A stretch of DNA of 64,000 nt, taken from an uncultured Flammeovirgaceae bacterium (GTDB lineage: Bacteria; Bacteroidota; Bacteroidia; Cytophagales; MED-G16). Positions 34,930 to 44,414 of the stretch are shown here, in pieces; the stretch's first letter is position 1; each line of letters starts with the position of its first letter. The DNA lies in contig CAJXDN010000001.1 in assembly GCA_913052485.1 (NCBI GenBank), positions 128,444-192,443 of the forward strand. Direction: 5' to 3'. Made by a program: the position numbers and the translations under genes. A model generated the notes under the pieces. That model searched no databases. It had not been told where the DNA came from and saw only the letters and a list, made by a program, of their open reading frames with translations.

Positions 34930-37900
34930 TTATTTATTAATTAAATATTCTATTTCTGGACTAACTTCTAACAGATTTATAAGATTATCTTCTAATTTAA
35001 ATTTTTTGTCCCTTGATATCATGTCCAGAGAAATATTTTTTCCATTATTATTTGAAATAATTGTTATTTTAAGGTGACAATTTCCATTATTTAAATTTTT
35101 AAATTTTTTATCAAGATCTTCAACTGTCTCCTTCTTCAGATCATCTAAATTTATTTTTAAATGCAATTCTTTTATCATCTTATCCCTAACTTTTGATAGT
35201 AAACTTATATCATCAACTTTATATTCATACTCATCTGAATTATTCCATTTGTTTTTAATTTTTCCTTTTAGGAAAAGGAACCATCCCTCCTCAAAATAGT
35301 TTTTAAACTTTACATAGTCATCACTAAAAAAAAGGAAATTATAAGAGTCAGAAAAGTCTTCAATGACAACACTTCCATATGGTTTTCCATTTTTTGATAT
35401 TCTATGGTCAACATTTGTTACTATCCCTGCAGTATAAATATGTGATTTGCCATTATTATTATTCAAATCTTTAATTTTTCTAAAGTTTGAATTACATAAA
35501 TTTTTAATTTCAAAAGAATATTTATCTAATGGATGACCTGAAACATAAATTCCTAATAGTTCTTTTTCAATTCTTAACTTTTCAATTTCAGTAAAAGGTT
35601 CAATTTCTGGGATTGAGGGTAAAGCCAATGATTTTTCATTGGTATTTTCAAATAAAAATGTCTGTTTAGTTTCTTTCTGTTTTTGTAATTTATTTGAGTG
35701 TACTATAATTTTTTCTATGAGGGATGTGTCTTTCTCATTTGAGTAAATATATTGTTTCCTATTTATATCATTTATTTTATCAAATGATCCAGCAAGGGCC
35801 AGCGATTCATAAGTTTTTTTCGTAACTGCTCTTGAGCTTGTTCTACATATAAAGTCGTATATATCTTCAAAATTTCCATTTGAATTTCTTTCTTCAATAA
35901 TGTATGATACTGCTGCATCTCCAGTTCCTTTAATTGCACCTAAACCAAAAAGAATTTCTCCTTCTTCACCAACAACAAAATTATTATCTGATTTATTGAT
36001 GTCTGGGCCTAAAACTTTGATATTTTGTTTTTTACATTCATCCATAAAATATGACACCTTATCAATATTATTTTGATTATGGGTTAATACTGAGGCCATG
36101 TATTCTGATTTATAATTAGCTTTTAAATATGCAGTTTTATAAGCAATTAAGGAGTAACAAGTTGAGTGAGACTTATTAAAAGCGTATGCGGCAAATGATT
36201 GCCAATCTGACCATATCTTTTCTAGAATATTATCTTTAATATTATTATTCTTGCCTCCCTTAAAAAATTTAGGTTTTAATAATTCTAATAATTTTGCATC
36301 TTTTTTCCCCATAGCCTTTCTAAGCTGATCTGCTTCACCTTTACTAAATCCAGATAATTTTTGTGATAAAAGCATAACCTGTTCTTGGTACACTGTAATA
36401 CCATATGTTTCAGATAGGTACTCCTCCATTTCTGGTAGATCGTATGCTATTTTTTCTTTCCCATGTTTCCTTGCAACATAATTAGGAATATACTCCATCG
36501 GACCAGGCCTATAAAGTGCATTCATAGCAATAAGATCTTCAAATCTGTCTGGCTTTAAAGATTTAAGATGTTTTTGCATCCCATCTGACTCAAATTGAAA
36601 TGTTCCGTTTGTTTCTCCTCTTTGAAATAACTCAAATGTTTTTTTATCATCTAGTTGAATATTATCAATATCAATTTTTTTACCTGTTCTATTAAAAATA
36701 TTTTTTATAGCAGTATTTATAATTGATAATGTTTTTAATCCAAGAAAATCCATTTTTAACATTCCCGCTGATTCAATAACACTGTTATCAAATTGTGTAA
36801 TTAAGAGTTCGGAATCTTTAGATTTAGAGACAGGAATATAATTAGTTAGTTTATCAGGGGTTATGATAATCCCACAAGCGTGAGTTCCAATATTTCTTAT
36901 TGATCCCTCAATAATCTCTGCCTGTTTCAAAACTTCTGATTCTAATGATTTTTTCTTTCTAATCTCTAGTAATTCGGGAACCTCTTTAAATGACTCAATC
37001 AGTGTGACTCCCGGTCTATCTGGAATAAGTTTGGCTAATCTATCTGTATCACTAAGTGGGAGTTCAAGAACTCTTCCAGCATCTCTTATTGCTGATTTAG
37101 CTGCCATGCTTCCATAAGTTATTATTTGAGCAACTTGGTCATATCCATATTTATCAATAACATAATTTATTATTTTATCCCTCCCTTCATCATCAAAGTC
37201 TATATCAATATCGGGAAGTGAAATTCTATCTGGGTTAAGAAATCTCTCAAAAAGTAAGTTATATTTAATGGGATCTATATCGGTAATTCCAATACAATAC
37301 GCTACAACAGACCCTGCAGCAGATCCTCTCCCAGGACCAACTGTCACACCTAGATTTTTTGCTTGATTTGTGATGTCTTGAACAATTAAAAAGTATCCTG
37401 GATATCCAGTATTTTTAATTGTTTTTAATTCAAAATCGATTCTTTCTTTTAGTTCCTCTGTTATTTTTTCATATTTACTCTTAGCTCCGGCATATGTAAT
37501 TTTTCTTAGATAATTATTTTGACTTTCTTTAATATCATTTTTCTCATAAAATTCTTCAGGGACTGAAAATTTTGGTAGAACAACATCTCTATCTAAATCA
37601 AAATCTTCTATTTTATCCACAATCATTTGAATATTTGAAATTGATTGTGGGATATCTTTGAATAACTCTCTCATTTCTTCCTGAGATTTGAAATAATATT
37701 CTTTATTTTGATATCCAAACCTTTTACCTCTCCCTCTACCGATTGGAGTAGATTTAAATTCTCCTTGTTTAATACATAACAATATATCATGTGCTGAGGA
37801 ATCTTCTTTATTTAAGTAATAAACATCATTACAAGCAACAATTTTAATATTATATTTTTTAGAAAAATCTAGTAATATCTTATTTACATGGTCTTCTTCC

Positions 37901-39144
37901 TCTAAACCATGACGATTTATTTCGATGTAAAAATCTTCTCCAAAAACATCTAGCCACCATTTTAGTTCCTCTTCTGCAAATTCAATCCCCTTATTTAGAA
38001 TCAGTTGAGGAATTATACTCAATAAGTTTCCAGATAAAGCAATTACATCTTTTTTATATTTTTTTATTAAGTCTTTATCAATCCTAGGAAATTGTCCATA
38101 TAAACCCTCGGTATAAGCCAAAGATGATAGGTTTAATAAATTATTATACCCGTTTTTGTTTTTTGCAATTAAAACTTGGTTGTGTCTTACATCTTTCTTT
38201 TCTCTTGTAAATTTTGTTTTCTTTCTCTCCTCTGAGATAAAAAACTCTGATCCAATTATTTTCTTTATATTATTTTTTTTAGCGATTTTGCTGAACTTGA
38301 ATACACCAAACATATTTCCTAAATCTGTAACAGCAATAGCATTCATTCCATATTCTTTAGTTTTTTCTATTATTTTTTCAATACTTGATGTGGCTTGTAG
38401 TACAGAATACTGAGAATGGTTATGTAGATGAATAAATTGATTACCGGTTAATATTTCATTTGATAATACCTCTTCTTTCTTCAAATATTTTATTTCTTCT
38501 TCTTGAAAGTTTGACTTCGTAAGTTTTGGCCCCTCGTAGCTTATATTATCAGGGGATAAATCTTCATTAGCATATTCCCCTTTTTCTACTAGCTCAAAAA
38601 AACATTTTGCAGTTGCATTTACGTCATGAGAGGCATCATGTGCATCAGAAAATTTTTCATTAAATAATACTTCATACATTTCAATTAGTTTCGGCATTTT
38701 CAAACCTCCACCAAAACCACCTTTAAGATTGCAGTATTTTTTTGAAATTTGTCCAGTATCTAAATTTATTTTATCATTTAAATTCGTATTATAACCTAAT
38801 CGAAAATGTTCTGCTCCAATTATTTTTAAATCAAAATTTATATTGTGTCCGATTACATATTTTGAATTTTTTACATCCTCCTCAAATTTTTGAATTATCC
38901 CCTCTAGATCATCTCCCTCTTTTAAAGCTTTTTCAGTAGATATTCCATGTACTTTCTCTGAATTATATGGTATGGTAAACCCATCAGGCTTAACTATTAA
39001 AGAGTTATTCGAAATTAGTTTTCCTGTCTCATCATTTAGTTGCCAAGCCAACTGAACCAACCTTGGCCAATTATCAGTATCGGAGACATCTGCTTTAAAA
39101 TTTTTTGGTAATCCAGTTGTCTCAGTATCAAATGTTAAAAACAT
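34930..39144 (-). CDS. dnaE: DNA polymerase III alpha subunit with fused N-terminal DEDDh exonuclease
   Basis: A 1404-residue replicative polymerase. Residues 1-190 form a DnaQ-type 3'-5' exonuclease with D6 and E8 (FDTETTGLP), D105 (NINFD), H169 and D174, a complete DEDDh set. The PHP domain starts near 236 (FIHLHNHSQYS), but TDHG reads TDLG (Leu275) and the later DVHYL reads DVYYL, so metal binding there looks lost. The polymerase core has GPGRGSAAGS, the catalytic LPDIDIDFDDEGR, and YAFNKSHSTCYS; an OB fold follows (YTAGIVTNVDHRISKNGKPYG). This arrangement is known in Flavobacteriia DnaE, in contrast to E. coli, where DnaQ is separate. rsmG ends 3 bases upstream; trxA follows. Confidence 0.95.
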   Translation of the reverse strand: MFLTFDTETTGLPKNFKADVSDTDNWPRLVQLAWQLNDETGKLISNNSLIVKPDGFTIPYNSEKVHGISTEKALKEGDDLEGIIQKFEEDVKNSKYVIGHNINFDLKIIGAEHFRLGYNTNLNDKINLDTGQISKKYCNLKGGFGGGLKMPKLIEMYEVLFNEKFSDAHDASHDVNATAKCFFELVEKGEYANEDLSPDNISYEGPKLTKSNFQEEEIKYLKKEEVLSNEILTGNQFIHLHNHSQYSVLQATSSIEKIIEKTKEYGMNAIAVTDLGNMFGVFKFSKIAKKNNIKKIIGSEFFISEERKKTKFTREKKDVRHNQVLIAKNKNGYNNLLNLSSLAYTEGLYGQFPRIDKDLIKKYKKDVIALSGNLLSIIPQLILNKGIEFAEEELKWWLDVFGEDFYIEINRHGLEEEDHVNKILLDFSKKYNIKIVACNDVYYLNKEDSSAHDILLCIKQGEFKSTPIGRGRGKRFGYQNKEYYFKSQEEMRELFKDIPQSISNIQMIVDKIEDFDLDRDVVLPKFSVPEEFYEKNDIKESQNNYLRKITYAGAKSKYEKITEELKERIDFELKTIKNTGYPGYFLIVQDITNQAKNLGVTVGPGRGSAAGSVVAYCIGITDIDPIKYNLLFERFLNPDRISLPDIDIDFDDEGRDKIINYVIDKYGYDQVAQIITYGSMAAKSAIRDAGRVLELPLSDTDRLAKLIPDRPGVTLIESFKEVPELLEIRKKKSLESEVLKQAEIIEGSIRNIGTHACGIIITPDKLTNYIPVSKSKDSELLITQFDNSVIESAGMLKMDFLGLKTLSIINTAIKNIFNRTGKKIDIDNIQLDDKKTFELFQRGETNGTFQFESDGMQKHLKSLKPDRFEDLIAMNALYRPGPMEYIPNYVARKHGKEKIAYDLPEMEEYLSETYGITVYQEQVMLLSQKLSGFSKGEADQLRKAMGKKDAKLLELLKPKFFKGGKNNNIKDNILEKIWSDWQSFAAYAFNKSHSTCYSLIAYKTAYLKANYKSEYMASVLTHNQNNIDKVSYFMDECKKQNIKVLGPDINKSDNNFVVGEEGEILFGLGAIKGTGDAAVSYIIEERNSNGNFEDIYDFICRTSSRAVTKKTYESLALAGSFDKINDINRKQYIYSNEKDTSLIEKIIVHSNKLQKQKETKQTFLFENTNEKSLALPSIPEIEPFTEIEKLRIEKELLGIYVSGHPLDKYSFEIKNLCNSNFRKIKDLNNNNGKSHIYTAGIVTNVDHRISKNGKPYGSVVIEDFSDSYNFLFFSDDYVKFKNYFEEGWFLFLKGKIKNKWNNSDEYEYKVDDISLLSKVRDKMIKELHLKINLDDLKKETVEDLDKKFKNLNNGNCHLKITIISNNNGKNISLDMISRDKKFKLEDNLINLLEVSPEIEYLINK

Positions 39145-39147
39145 AAA

Positions 39148-39762
39148 TTATCTATGAATTTCTATTATTTTTTTGTCATTAAAATAATTTTCTGAATATA
39201 TATCATCTAAATTATATATAGTAAAACTTGAACTAATATTTTTCAACTCTTTGTTAACATTTCCACCTTTAAGTAATATTAACTTTCCTTCCTTATTTAG
39301 TAGTCCCTTTGTCCATCTAATTATATTTTGAATAGAAGATACAGATCTACATATTATTATGTCTGCATTTATATTTAAATCTTCAATTCGATTATTTATA
39401 GTAGATATATTTTTTACATTTAATTCTTTAATTATCTCGTCAACTGCTAAAATTTTTTTCCTAATTGAATCCACGAGGATAAATTTTTTATTATTAAAAT
39501 AAATTGCAAGAGGAATTCCAGGCAAACCTCCTCCAGTTCCTAAGTCTATAATTTTATTTTCTTTTTTTACTAGTGCAAACTTTGTAATAGATAATGAATG
39601 AATTATATGGTGTAGATAAAAGTTTTCAAAATCCTTTCTAGAAATTAAATTTACTTTTTTATTTTTTTCTTTATATATATCATAAAGTGATTTATATATT
39701 TTAAGTTTTTCTGGTGATATCTCCGAGTGGTATCTTTTAAGGAGATCAAAATATTTTGACAT
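39148..39762 (-). CDS. rsmG: 16S rRNA (guanine-527 N7)-methyltransferase RsmG
   Basis: A 204-residue SAM-dependent methyltransferase for G527 in the 530 loop of 16S rRNA. Motif I is IIDLGTGGGLPGIPLAI; VNLISRKDFENFYLHHIIHSL is the typical N-terminal segment that positions RNA, and FILVDSIRKKI is motif II. Loss of this enzyme in other bacteria gives low-level streptomycin resistance. It sits one base behind the sigma factor gene and 3 bases ahead of dnaE, so the three are one transcript. Confidence 0.95.
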   Translation of the reverse strand: MSKYFDLLKRYHSEISPEKLKIYKSLYDIYKEKNKKVNLISRKDFENFYLHHIIHSLSITKFALVKKENKIIDLGTGGGLPGIPLAIYFNNKKFILVDSIRKKILAVDEIIKELNVKNISTINNRIEDLNINADIIICRSVSSIQNIIRWTKGLLNKEGKLILLKGGNVNKELKNISSSFTIYNLDDIYSENYFNDKKIIEIHR

Positions 39763-39763
39763 T

Positions 39764-40372
39764 TTAAATTTGAGACTTTTTGTCTTTTAAAATTTCAAAT
39801 AACAGTTCTCTTGCTCTAAATAATTGGGCTTTAATTGTTCCGAGAGGGGATTTAGTTTTTTCAGCAATTTCATTATAAGACAGCTCTTCAAAATAACGAT
39901 ATTTAATAAGGTTTTCATATTTGTCAGGAAGCTGAGAAACAAATTTTCTAACAAGCATAATTTTTTGTTTATGGATAGCTTCCTCTCCTGGTGTTTTATC
40001 CTGATCCTTTACATCTATATCAATATTTTTTCCACTATCATCTTTAAAAGTAGTATTGAGACTTGTAGTTTTTAATTTTTTCTTTCTAATAAAGTCAATA
40101 GTATTGTTAGTTGCAATTCTAAATAGCCAAGTTGAAAATGTATAATCTTTTTTAAATTTATCTAGTTTGTTAAAAGCTTTTGAAAATGCTTCTATAGTAA
40201 GATCTTCTGCATCATCTGGATCTTTTATCATTTTTAAAATTGTGAAATAAATAGAATTTTTATAATTAGCCATTAATTCAGCAAAAGCACTCTGATCATT
40301 GAATTCAATAGCTGCATCAATTAACTCAAAGTCTCTTAACGCTTTTTTAGAAAATTTTCTTTTTTTATCCAT
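39764..40372 (-). CDS. ECF-type sigma-70 factor
   Basis: A 202-residue extracytoplasmic-function sigma factor with regions sigma2 (AFAELMANYKNSIYFTILKMIKDPDDAEDLTIEAF in part, with FSTWLFRIATNNTIDFIRKKK) and sigma4 (LPDKYENLIKYRYFEELSYNEIAEK, LGTIKAQLFRARELL). It directs RNA polymerase to a set of promoters that cannot be told from here. No anti-sigma gene is adjacent, which suggests control by another route. In Porphyromonas the PorX regulator acts through an ECF sigma (SigP); the gene here could be such a partner, but that is a guess. It heads the operon with rsmG and dnaE and is divergent from tgt, with 40 bases between. Confidence 0.92.
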   Translation of the reverse strand: MDKKRKFSKKALRDFELIDAAIEFNDQSAFAELMANYKNSIYFTILKMIKDPDDAEDLTIEAFSKAFNKLDKFKKDYTFSTWLFRIATNNTIDFIRKKKLKTTSLNTTFKDDSGKNIDIDVKDQDKTPGEEAIHKQKIMLVRKFVSQLPDKYENLIKYRYFEELSYNEIAEKTKSPLGTIKAQLFRARELLFEILKDKKSQI

Positions 40373-40412
40373 TAATGGGTTTAATATTGAATATTATTTA
40401 GTTTGGTATAAT

Positions 40413-41540
40413 ATGTTCTTCAAATTAACACATAGATCTTCAAAATCAAACGCTAGAGTTGGTAAAGTTTTTACAGATAGAGGTGAAATTAATACCCCAA
40501 TTTTTATGCCAGTTGGTACATTAGGTACAGTAAAGGGTGTTTTTAATCATGATTTAATAGATAAAATTAATGCAGAAATAATATTATCTAATAATTATCA
40601 TTTGTATCTGAGACCAGGTATTGATACAATTAAGAAGGGTGGGGGTTTACATAAATTCATAAACTGGGATAAGCCAATTTTGACAGATTCTGGTGGATAT
40701 CAGGTTTTTTCATTAACTAATAATGTTAAAATTAAAGAGGAGGGTGTTTATTTTTCATCTCATATTGATGGTTCAAAGCATTTGTTTACCCCTGAGTCAG
40801 TTATAAGTTATCAAAATAAAATTGGATCAGATATTATGATGGTTATAGATGAATGCCTGCCATATCCATGTGAGTATAGATACGCAAAAAAATCTCTAGA
40901 TCTTACTCATCGCTGGTTAGACAGATCCATTTCTGAGTTTAATAAAATTAATAATCTATATGGCTCAGATCAATATTTATTTCCTATAGTTCAAGGGAGT
41001 ACATTTAGAGATTTAAGAATTAAGTCTGCTGATTATATTAGTGAAAAACAAATGGTTGGAAATGCTATCGGTGGCTTATCTGTTGGAGAACCCAAAGAAA
41101 TAATTTATGAAAATGTTGATACTGTCTGTTCTATTTTACCTTCAGATAAACCTAGATATTTAATGGGAGTTGGTACTCCTGATAATATTTTAGAATGTAT
41201 CTCTCTGGGAGTTGATATGTTTGATTGTGTTATGCCGACAAGAAATGGAAGAAATGGAATGATATTTACTTCTGAGGGAACATTAAATATTAAGAATAAA
41301 AAATGGAAAAATGATTTTTCACCAATTGATTCAAAATTAAAATATTATAGTTCTGAGTACTCAAAAGCATACCTTAGACATCTAATTATTAATAAAGAAA
41401 TTTTAGGTTCACAGATAGCAAGTTTTCATAATCTTCAATTTTATTTGTGGCTTGTTAATGAAGCAAGAGATAATATAATTAACAATACATTTGAACAATG
41501 GAAAGATAAAATTTTACCCAAACTTAATGCTAAACTTTAA
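40413..41540 (+). CDS. tgt: tRNA-guanine(34) transglycosylase, without zinc cysteines
   Basis: A 375-residue enzyme that swaps guanine for preQ1 at position 34 of tRNAs with GUN anticodons. The start is ATG 40413, where MFFKLTHRSS begins the family sequence; the earlier in-frame ATG lies inside the sigma gene. Catalytic residues are seen in LTDSGGYQVFSL and DMFDCVMPTRNGRNG. The classical C-x-C-x2-C zinc motif before YSKAYLRHL is missing: the aligned segment reads DSKLKYYSSEYSKAY, although the His of SFHNLQFYL is kept. Zinc may therefore not be bound. queA, the next enzyme of queuosine synthesis, is at 45361-46515. The 3' end overlaps the permease gene by 14 bases. Confidence 0.93.
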   Translation: MFFKLTHRSSKSNARVGKVFTDRGEINTPIFMPVGTLGTVKGVFNHDLIDKINAEIILSNNYHLYLRPGIDTIKKGGGLHKFINWDKPILTDSGGYQVFSLTNNVKIKEEGVYFSSHIDGSKHLFTPESVISYQNKIGSDIMMVIDECLPYPCEYRYAKKSLDLTHRWLDRSISEFNKINNLYGSDQYLFPIVQGSTFRDLRIKSADYISEKQMVGNAIGGLSVGEPKEIIYENVDTVCSILPSDKPRYLMGVGTPDNILECISLGVDMFDCVMPTRNGRNGMIFTSEGTLNIKNKKWKNDFSPIDSKLKYYSSEYSKAYLRHLIINKEILGSQIASFHNLQFYLWLVNEARDNIINNTFEQWKDKILPKLNAKL

Positions 41541-42615
41541 TTTGAATATTATAAATAAATACATACTTAAAAAATTCTTAAAGACCTTTCTTTTTGTAGT
41601 TGGGATCATGGTTCTTGTAGTTGTAGTAATAGATTTTACTGAAAAAAATAATAAATTCATTCAAAATAATATTACTAAGGGTGAGATATTAAATTATTAT
41701 TTTGCGTTTATTCCTTACATTATATCACTTGTAACTCCTATAACAGCATTTATAGCTACTGTATATGTAACTGCTCAGCTGACAATGAGGACTGAAATCA
41801 TAGCAATTTTATCATCTGGGAAAAGTTTTTTATCGATAATAAATTCATTCTTCCTTGGCTCAGTAATAATTGCAATTGTAAGTTTTGCTTTAAATGGATG
41901 GATTATTCCACATTTGAACAAAGAAAGAGTTGCTTTCGAAGTTATGTATATTAAAAGTCCATTTTATTTTTCAGATAAAAATGTTCATTTTAAAGTTGAG
42001 GAGAATTCCTATTTATATCTTGAGAGATATGATAATAATATGGAAATTGGTTATAATGTAACGCTTGAAAAATTTGAAGAGAATACGTTGAAAAGTAAGC
42101 TATTTGCACGACAAATAATTTGGGATAGGGAAACTGACAAATGGAAATTGAAATCTTGGAAATCTAGAGAATTAAAATCAAATATGGAAGTTATAACCCA
42201 TGGCTTAGAGTTAGATACGGCCCTCTTGGTCAATCCATCAGATTTTGATAATAATTATCGATTAAGTGAAACATTTACTATGAACGAATTAAATGATTTT
42301 ATTAAGCTTCAAAATTTAAGGGGTGCAGATGATATTGACATCTATAAAATTGAAAAATATATTAGGTTTGCACAGCCATTTACTGTAATATTATTAGTAA
42401 TTCTTGGAGTAATTATTGCTTCTAAAAAGTCAAGACAGGGAACTGGTTACCTAATTGTCTTAGGTTTTAGTTTTGCTTTTGCTTTCATTATATTTTTTGT
42501 TATGTCTAGAGCATTTGCTGAAAATGGGAGTCTCAGTCCGATATTGGCTATATGGTTACCCAACTTACTATTTGGATTGGTAACTATTTATATGTATAAA
42601 ATAATGCCTAAATAA
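41527..42615 (+). CDS. LptF/LptG family permease (YjgP/YjgQ)
   Basis: A protein of about 362 residues. ATG 41527 is preferred because MLNFNLNIINKYILKKFLKTF is the typical cytoplasmic start before the first helix; a longer frame from 41491 overlaps tgt further. Hydrophobic helices lie at the N-terminus (FLFVVGIMVLVVVVIDF), near PYIISLVTPITAFIATVYV, and three near the C-terminus (FTVILLVILGVIIA and on), enclosing a periplasmic beta-jellyroll. LptF and LptG with LptB form the ABC exporter that lifts lipopolysaccharide from the inner membrane. Which of the two this is cannot be decided. It fits with the lpx genes at 59-62 kb. Confidence 0.85.
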   Translation: MLNFNLNIINKYILKKFLKTFLFVVGIMVLVVVVIDFTEKNNKFIQNNITKGEILNYYFAFIPYIISLVTPITAFIATVYVTAQLTMRTEIIAILSSGKSFLSIINSFFLGSVIIAIVSFALNGWIIPHLNKERVAFEVMYIKSPFYFSDKNVHFKVEENSYLYLERYDNNMEIGYNVTLEKFEENTLKSKLFARQIIWDRETDKWKLKSWKSRELKSNMEVITHGLELDTALLVNPSDFDNNYRLSETFTMNELNDFIKLQNLRGADDIDIYKIEKYIRFAQPFTVILLVILGVIIASKKSRQGTGYLIVLGFSFAFAFIIFFVMSRAFAENGSLSPILAIWLPNLLFGLVTIYMYKIMPK

Positions 42616-42621
42616 AGATAT

Positions 42622-43101
42622 TTAAAAGTAAATAAGCTCAATCTGATTTTTAAAAATATCAACAACTTGATCTCCATTATCCAAACCTCTTAAAATAGAT
42701 TCAAATTCATCAGTTTCCTGATACCTAATCATAAGGGCAATATCTAGTATCTCTAAAATCTGGTTCACAGCTTCTTCTTTGCTGATTGACTTGGTTTTAA
42801 TTTTGCCTTTGTAGAATCTAGGAGATATAACTTTTTTTAGAGCAAAATATATTGGTTGTTTCTCAATCTTTATGAGTGGGGTACTTCTTGTAGCAGTTGG
42901 GGGATCTTCCCATTTGTAGGCTAGGTCAACAAGTTTAACTTTCCTCGCAACTTTGTCTCCAAGAAAGTGTGACTTGATATATTGATAATCTTTCAAAATA
43001 GATTCATCTAAACTTGAGGATAGATAATCAAATTCAAATTTTTGAGAATAACTTGTTAGTGATATAAAAGCTAAAACAACAACTAAAATGATTTTTTTCA
43101 T
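42622..43101 (-). CDS. Hypothetical exported protein, 159 aa
   Basis: A 159-residue protein with a clear signal peptide (IILVVVLAFISLTSYSQ). The mature part is basic, with KVARKVKLVDLAYKWEDPP and KTKSISKEEAVNQILEILDIAL; no cysteines, membrane helices or known motif. I do not recognise it. It is flanked by the permease gene on the other strand (stops 6 bases apart) and by pgk upstream on the same strand with a 128-base gap, so it likely has its own promoter there. A TATTTTTG box 6 bases before the ATG fits the -7 motif but would give a nearly leaderless message. Periplasmic location is inferred. Confidence 0.65.
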   Translation of the reverse strand: MKKIILVVVLAFISLTSYSQKFEFDYLSSSLDESILKDYQYIKSHFLGDKVARKVKLVDLAYKWEDPPTATRSTPLIKIEKQPIYFALKKVISPRFYKGKIKTKSISKEEAVNQILEILDIALMIRYQETDEFESILRGLDNGDQVVDIFKNQIELIYF

Positions 43102-43229
43102 AAAAGCAAAAATAATTTAATAATGAGTTATATCCATAAAAAATTATAATTTTTTTACAAAAATCATAATCTAGCTTTGTATTTTAATTTGAAAAAAATC
43201 TTTAAAAGTTTATAAAACTTTAATCAAAT

Positions 43230-44414
43230 TTAACTCTTAATTAGTTCGAGGGAGGGTAATGAACCATTAGCGATATACTCTAATAATGCCCCTCCACCTG
43301 TTGATATAAACGAAATATTTTTTTCTTTGTTATTAATTTTTACTGAAGCTACTGAATCACCCCCTCCAACTAGTGAGAAAGTACCTTTATGTGTTGAGGA
43401 GGCAACCATATCACAGATATTAAATGTTCCTGCAGAAAACTTATCAATTTCAAATACTCCCATTGGACCATTCCAAATAATTTTTTTTGATTTTAAAATT
43501 ATTTTTTCAAATAATATAACAGTTTTATTTCCTATATCATAACAGGAGTAATTACTAGGAATACTTTTTACATCAAATACCTCAGTCACATTATCATACA
43601 ATGACTTAGCACAAATGAAATCTACTGGCAGATGTATTTTCACATTTTTTTTTCTTGCATTTTCTTGTAATTGTAACGCTATATCTAATTTGTCTTCTTC
43701 AAATAAAGATTTTCCGACGCATACACCATTAGCTTTCAAAAAAGTATTAGCCATAGCTCCTCCAATTATAATGTTGTCTACTAGATCAATTAATCTTTTA
43801 ATTACATTTATCTTGTCAGATACCTTTGACCCTCCCAAGATTGCAGTAAATGGTTTTTTATTATCATATAGTACTTTTTCAATATTTTTTATCTCTTCTT
43901 CTACAAGATCTCCAATACAGTATTTATTAATGTATTTTATTATTCCGTAAGTAGACGAATGCTTTCTATGACAAGTACCAAAAGCATTGTTTACATATAT
44001 ATCTCCCATTGATGCTAAATTTTTAGAAAAATATTTATCATTTTCCTTTTCCTCAGAATAAAATCTCAAATTTTCTAATAGGACAATATTACTATCGTGA
44101 AGATAATTCTCAATATTAAATTCTTTATTGAAGAAATCTTTTACTAATGGAATTTCTTGATTAAAAATTTTAGAGAAGTACTTTAATATATGAACTAGTG
44201 AAAATTTTTTTTCAAAACCTAACCCCCTTGGTCTTCCTAGATGACTCATTACTACGCATTTACCTCCATTTTTTATGATATATCTTATAGTTTTAACTCC
44301 AAGGTCAATTCTTGTTGTATCAGTGATGTTTGATTTGTCATCAAGAGGAACATTAAAGTCAACTCTAACTAGGGCAATTTTATTTTTAAAATCGAAATTT
44401 TTTAAGGTATTCAT
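43230..44414 (-). CDS. pgk: Phosphoglycerate kinase
   Basis: A 394-residue glycolytic enzyme that makes ATP from 1,3-bisphosphoglycerate, of usual length. Signatures: LVRVDFNVPLDD at the N-terminus, MSHLGRPRG, the substrate-binding FGTCHRKHSSTYG, AILGGSKVSDKI, WNGPMGVFEI and the nucleotide loop SLVGGGDSVAS. All substrate Arg and ADP-loop residues appear present. It is the last gene of the ilvDBNC-queA-sua5-pgk run; its ATG overlaps the upstream stop by 4 bases. A gap of 128 bases follows, containing an AT-only hairpin that is too weak to call a terminator. Confidence 0.97.
   Translation of the reverse strand: MNTLKNFDFKNKIALVRVDFNVPLDDKSNITDTTRIDLGVKTIRYIIKNGGKCVVMSHLGRPRGLGFEKKFSLVHILKYFSKIFNQEIPLVKDFFNKEFNIENYLHDSNIVLLENLRFYSEEKENDKYFSKNLASMGDIYVNNAFGTCHRKHSSTYGIIKYINKYCIGDLVEEEIKNIEKVLYDNKKPFTAILGGSKVSDKINVIKRLIDLVDNIIIGGAMANTFLKANGVCVGKSLFEEDKLDIALQLQENARKKNVKIHLPVDFICAKSLYDNVTEVFDVKSIPSNYSCYDIGNKTVILFEKIILKSKKIIWNGPMGVFEIDKFSAGTFNICDMVASSTHKGTFSLVGGGDSVASVKINNKEKNISFISTGGGALLEYIANGSLPSLELIKS

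Noticed and set aside
43205-43221. Possible terminator after pgk (AAAGTTT-ATA-AAACTTT on the plus strand)
   Set aside because: Seven pairs with a single G-C pair, and the T-run on the minus strand begins 6 bases later; too weak to call in such AT-rich DNA.
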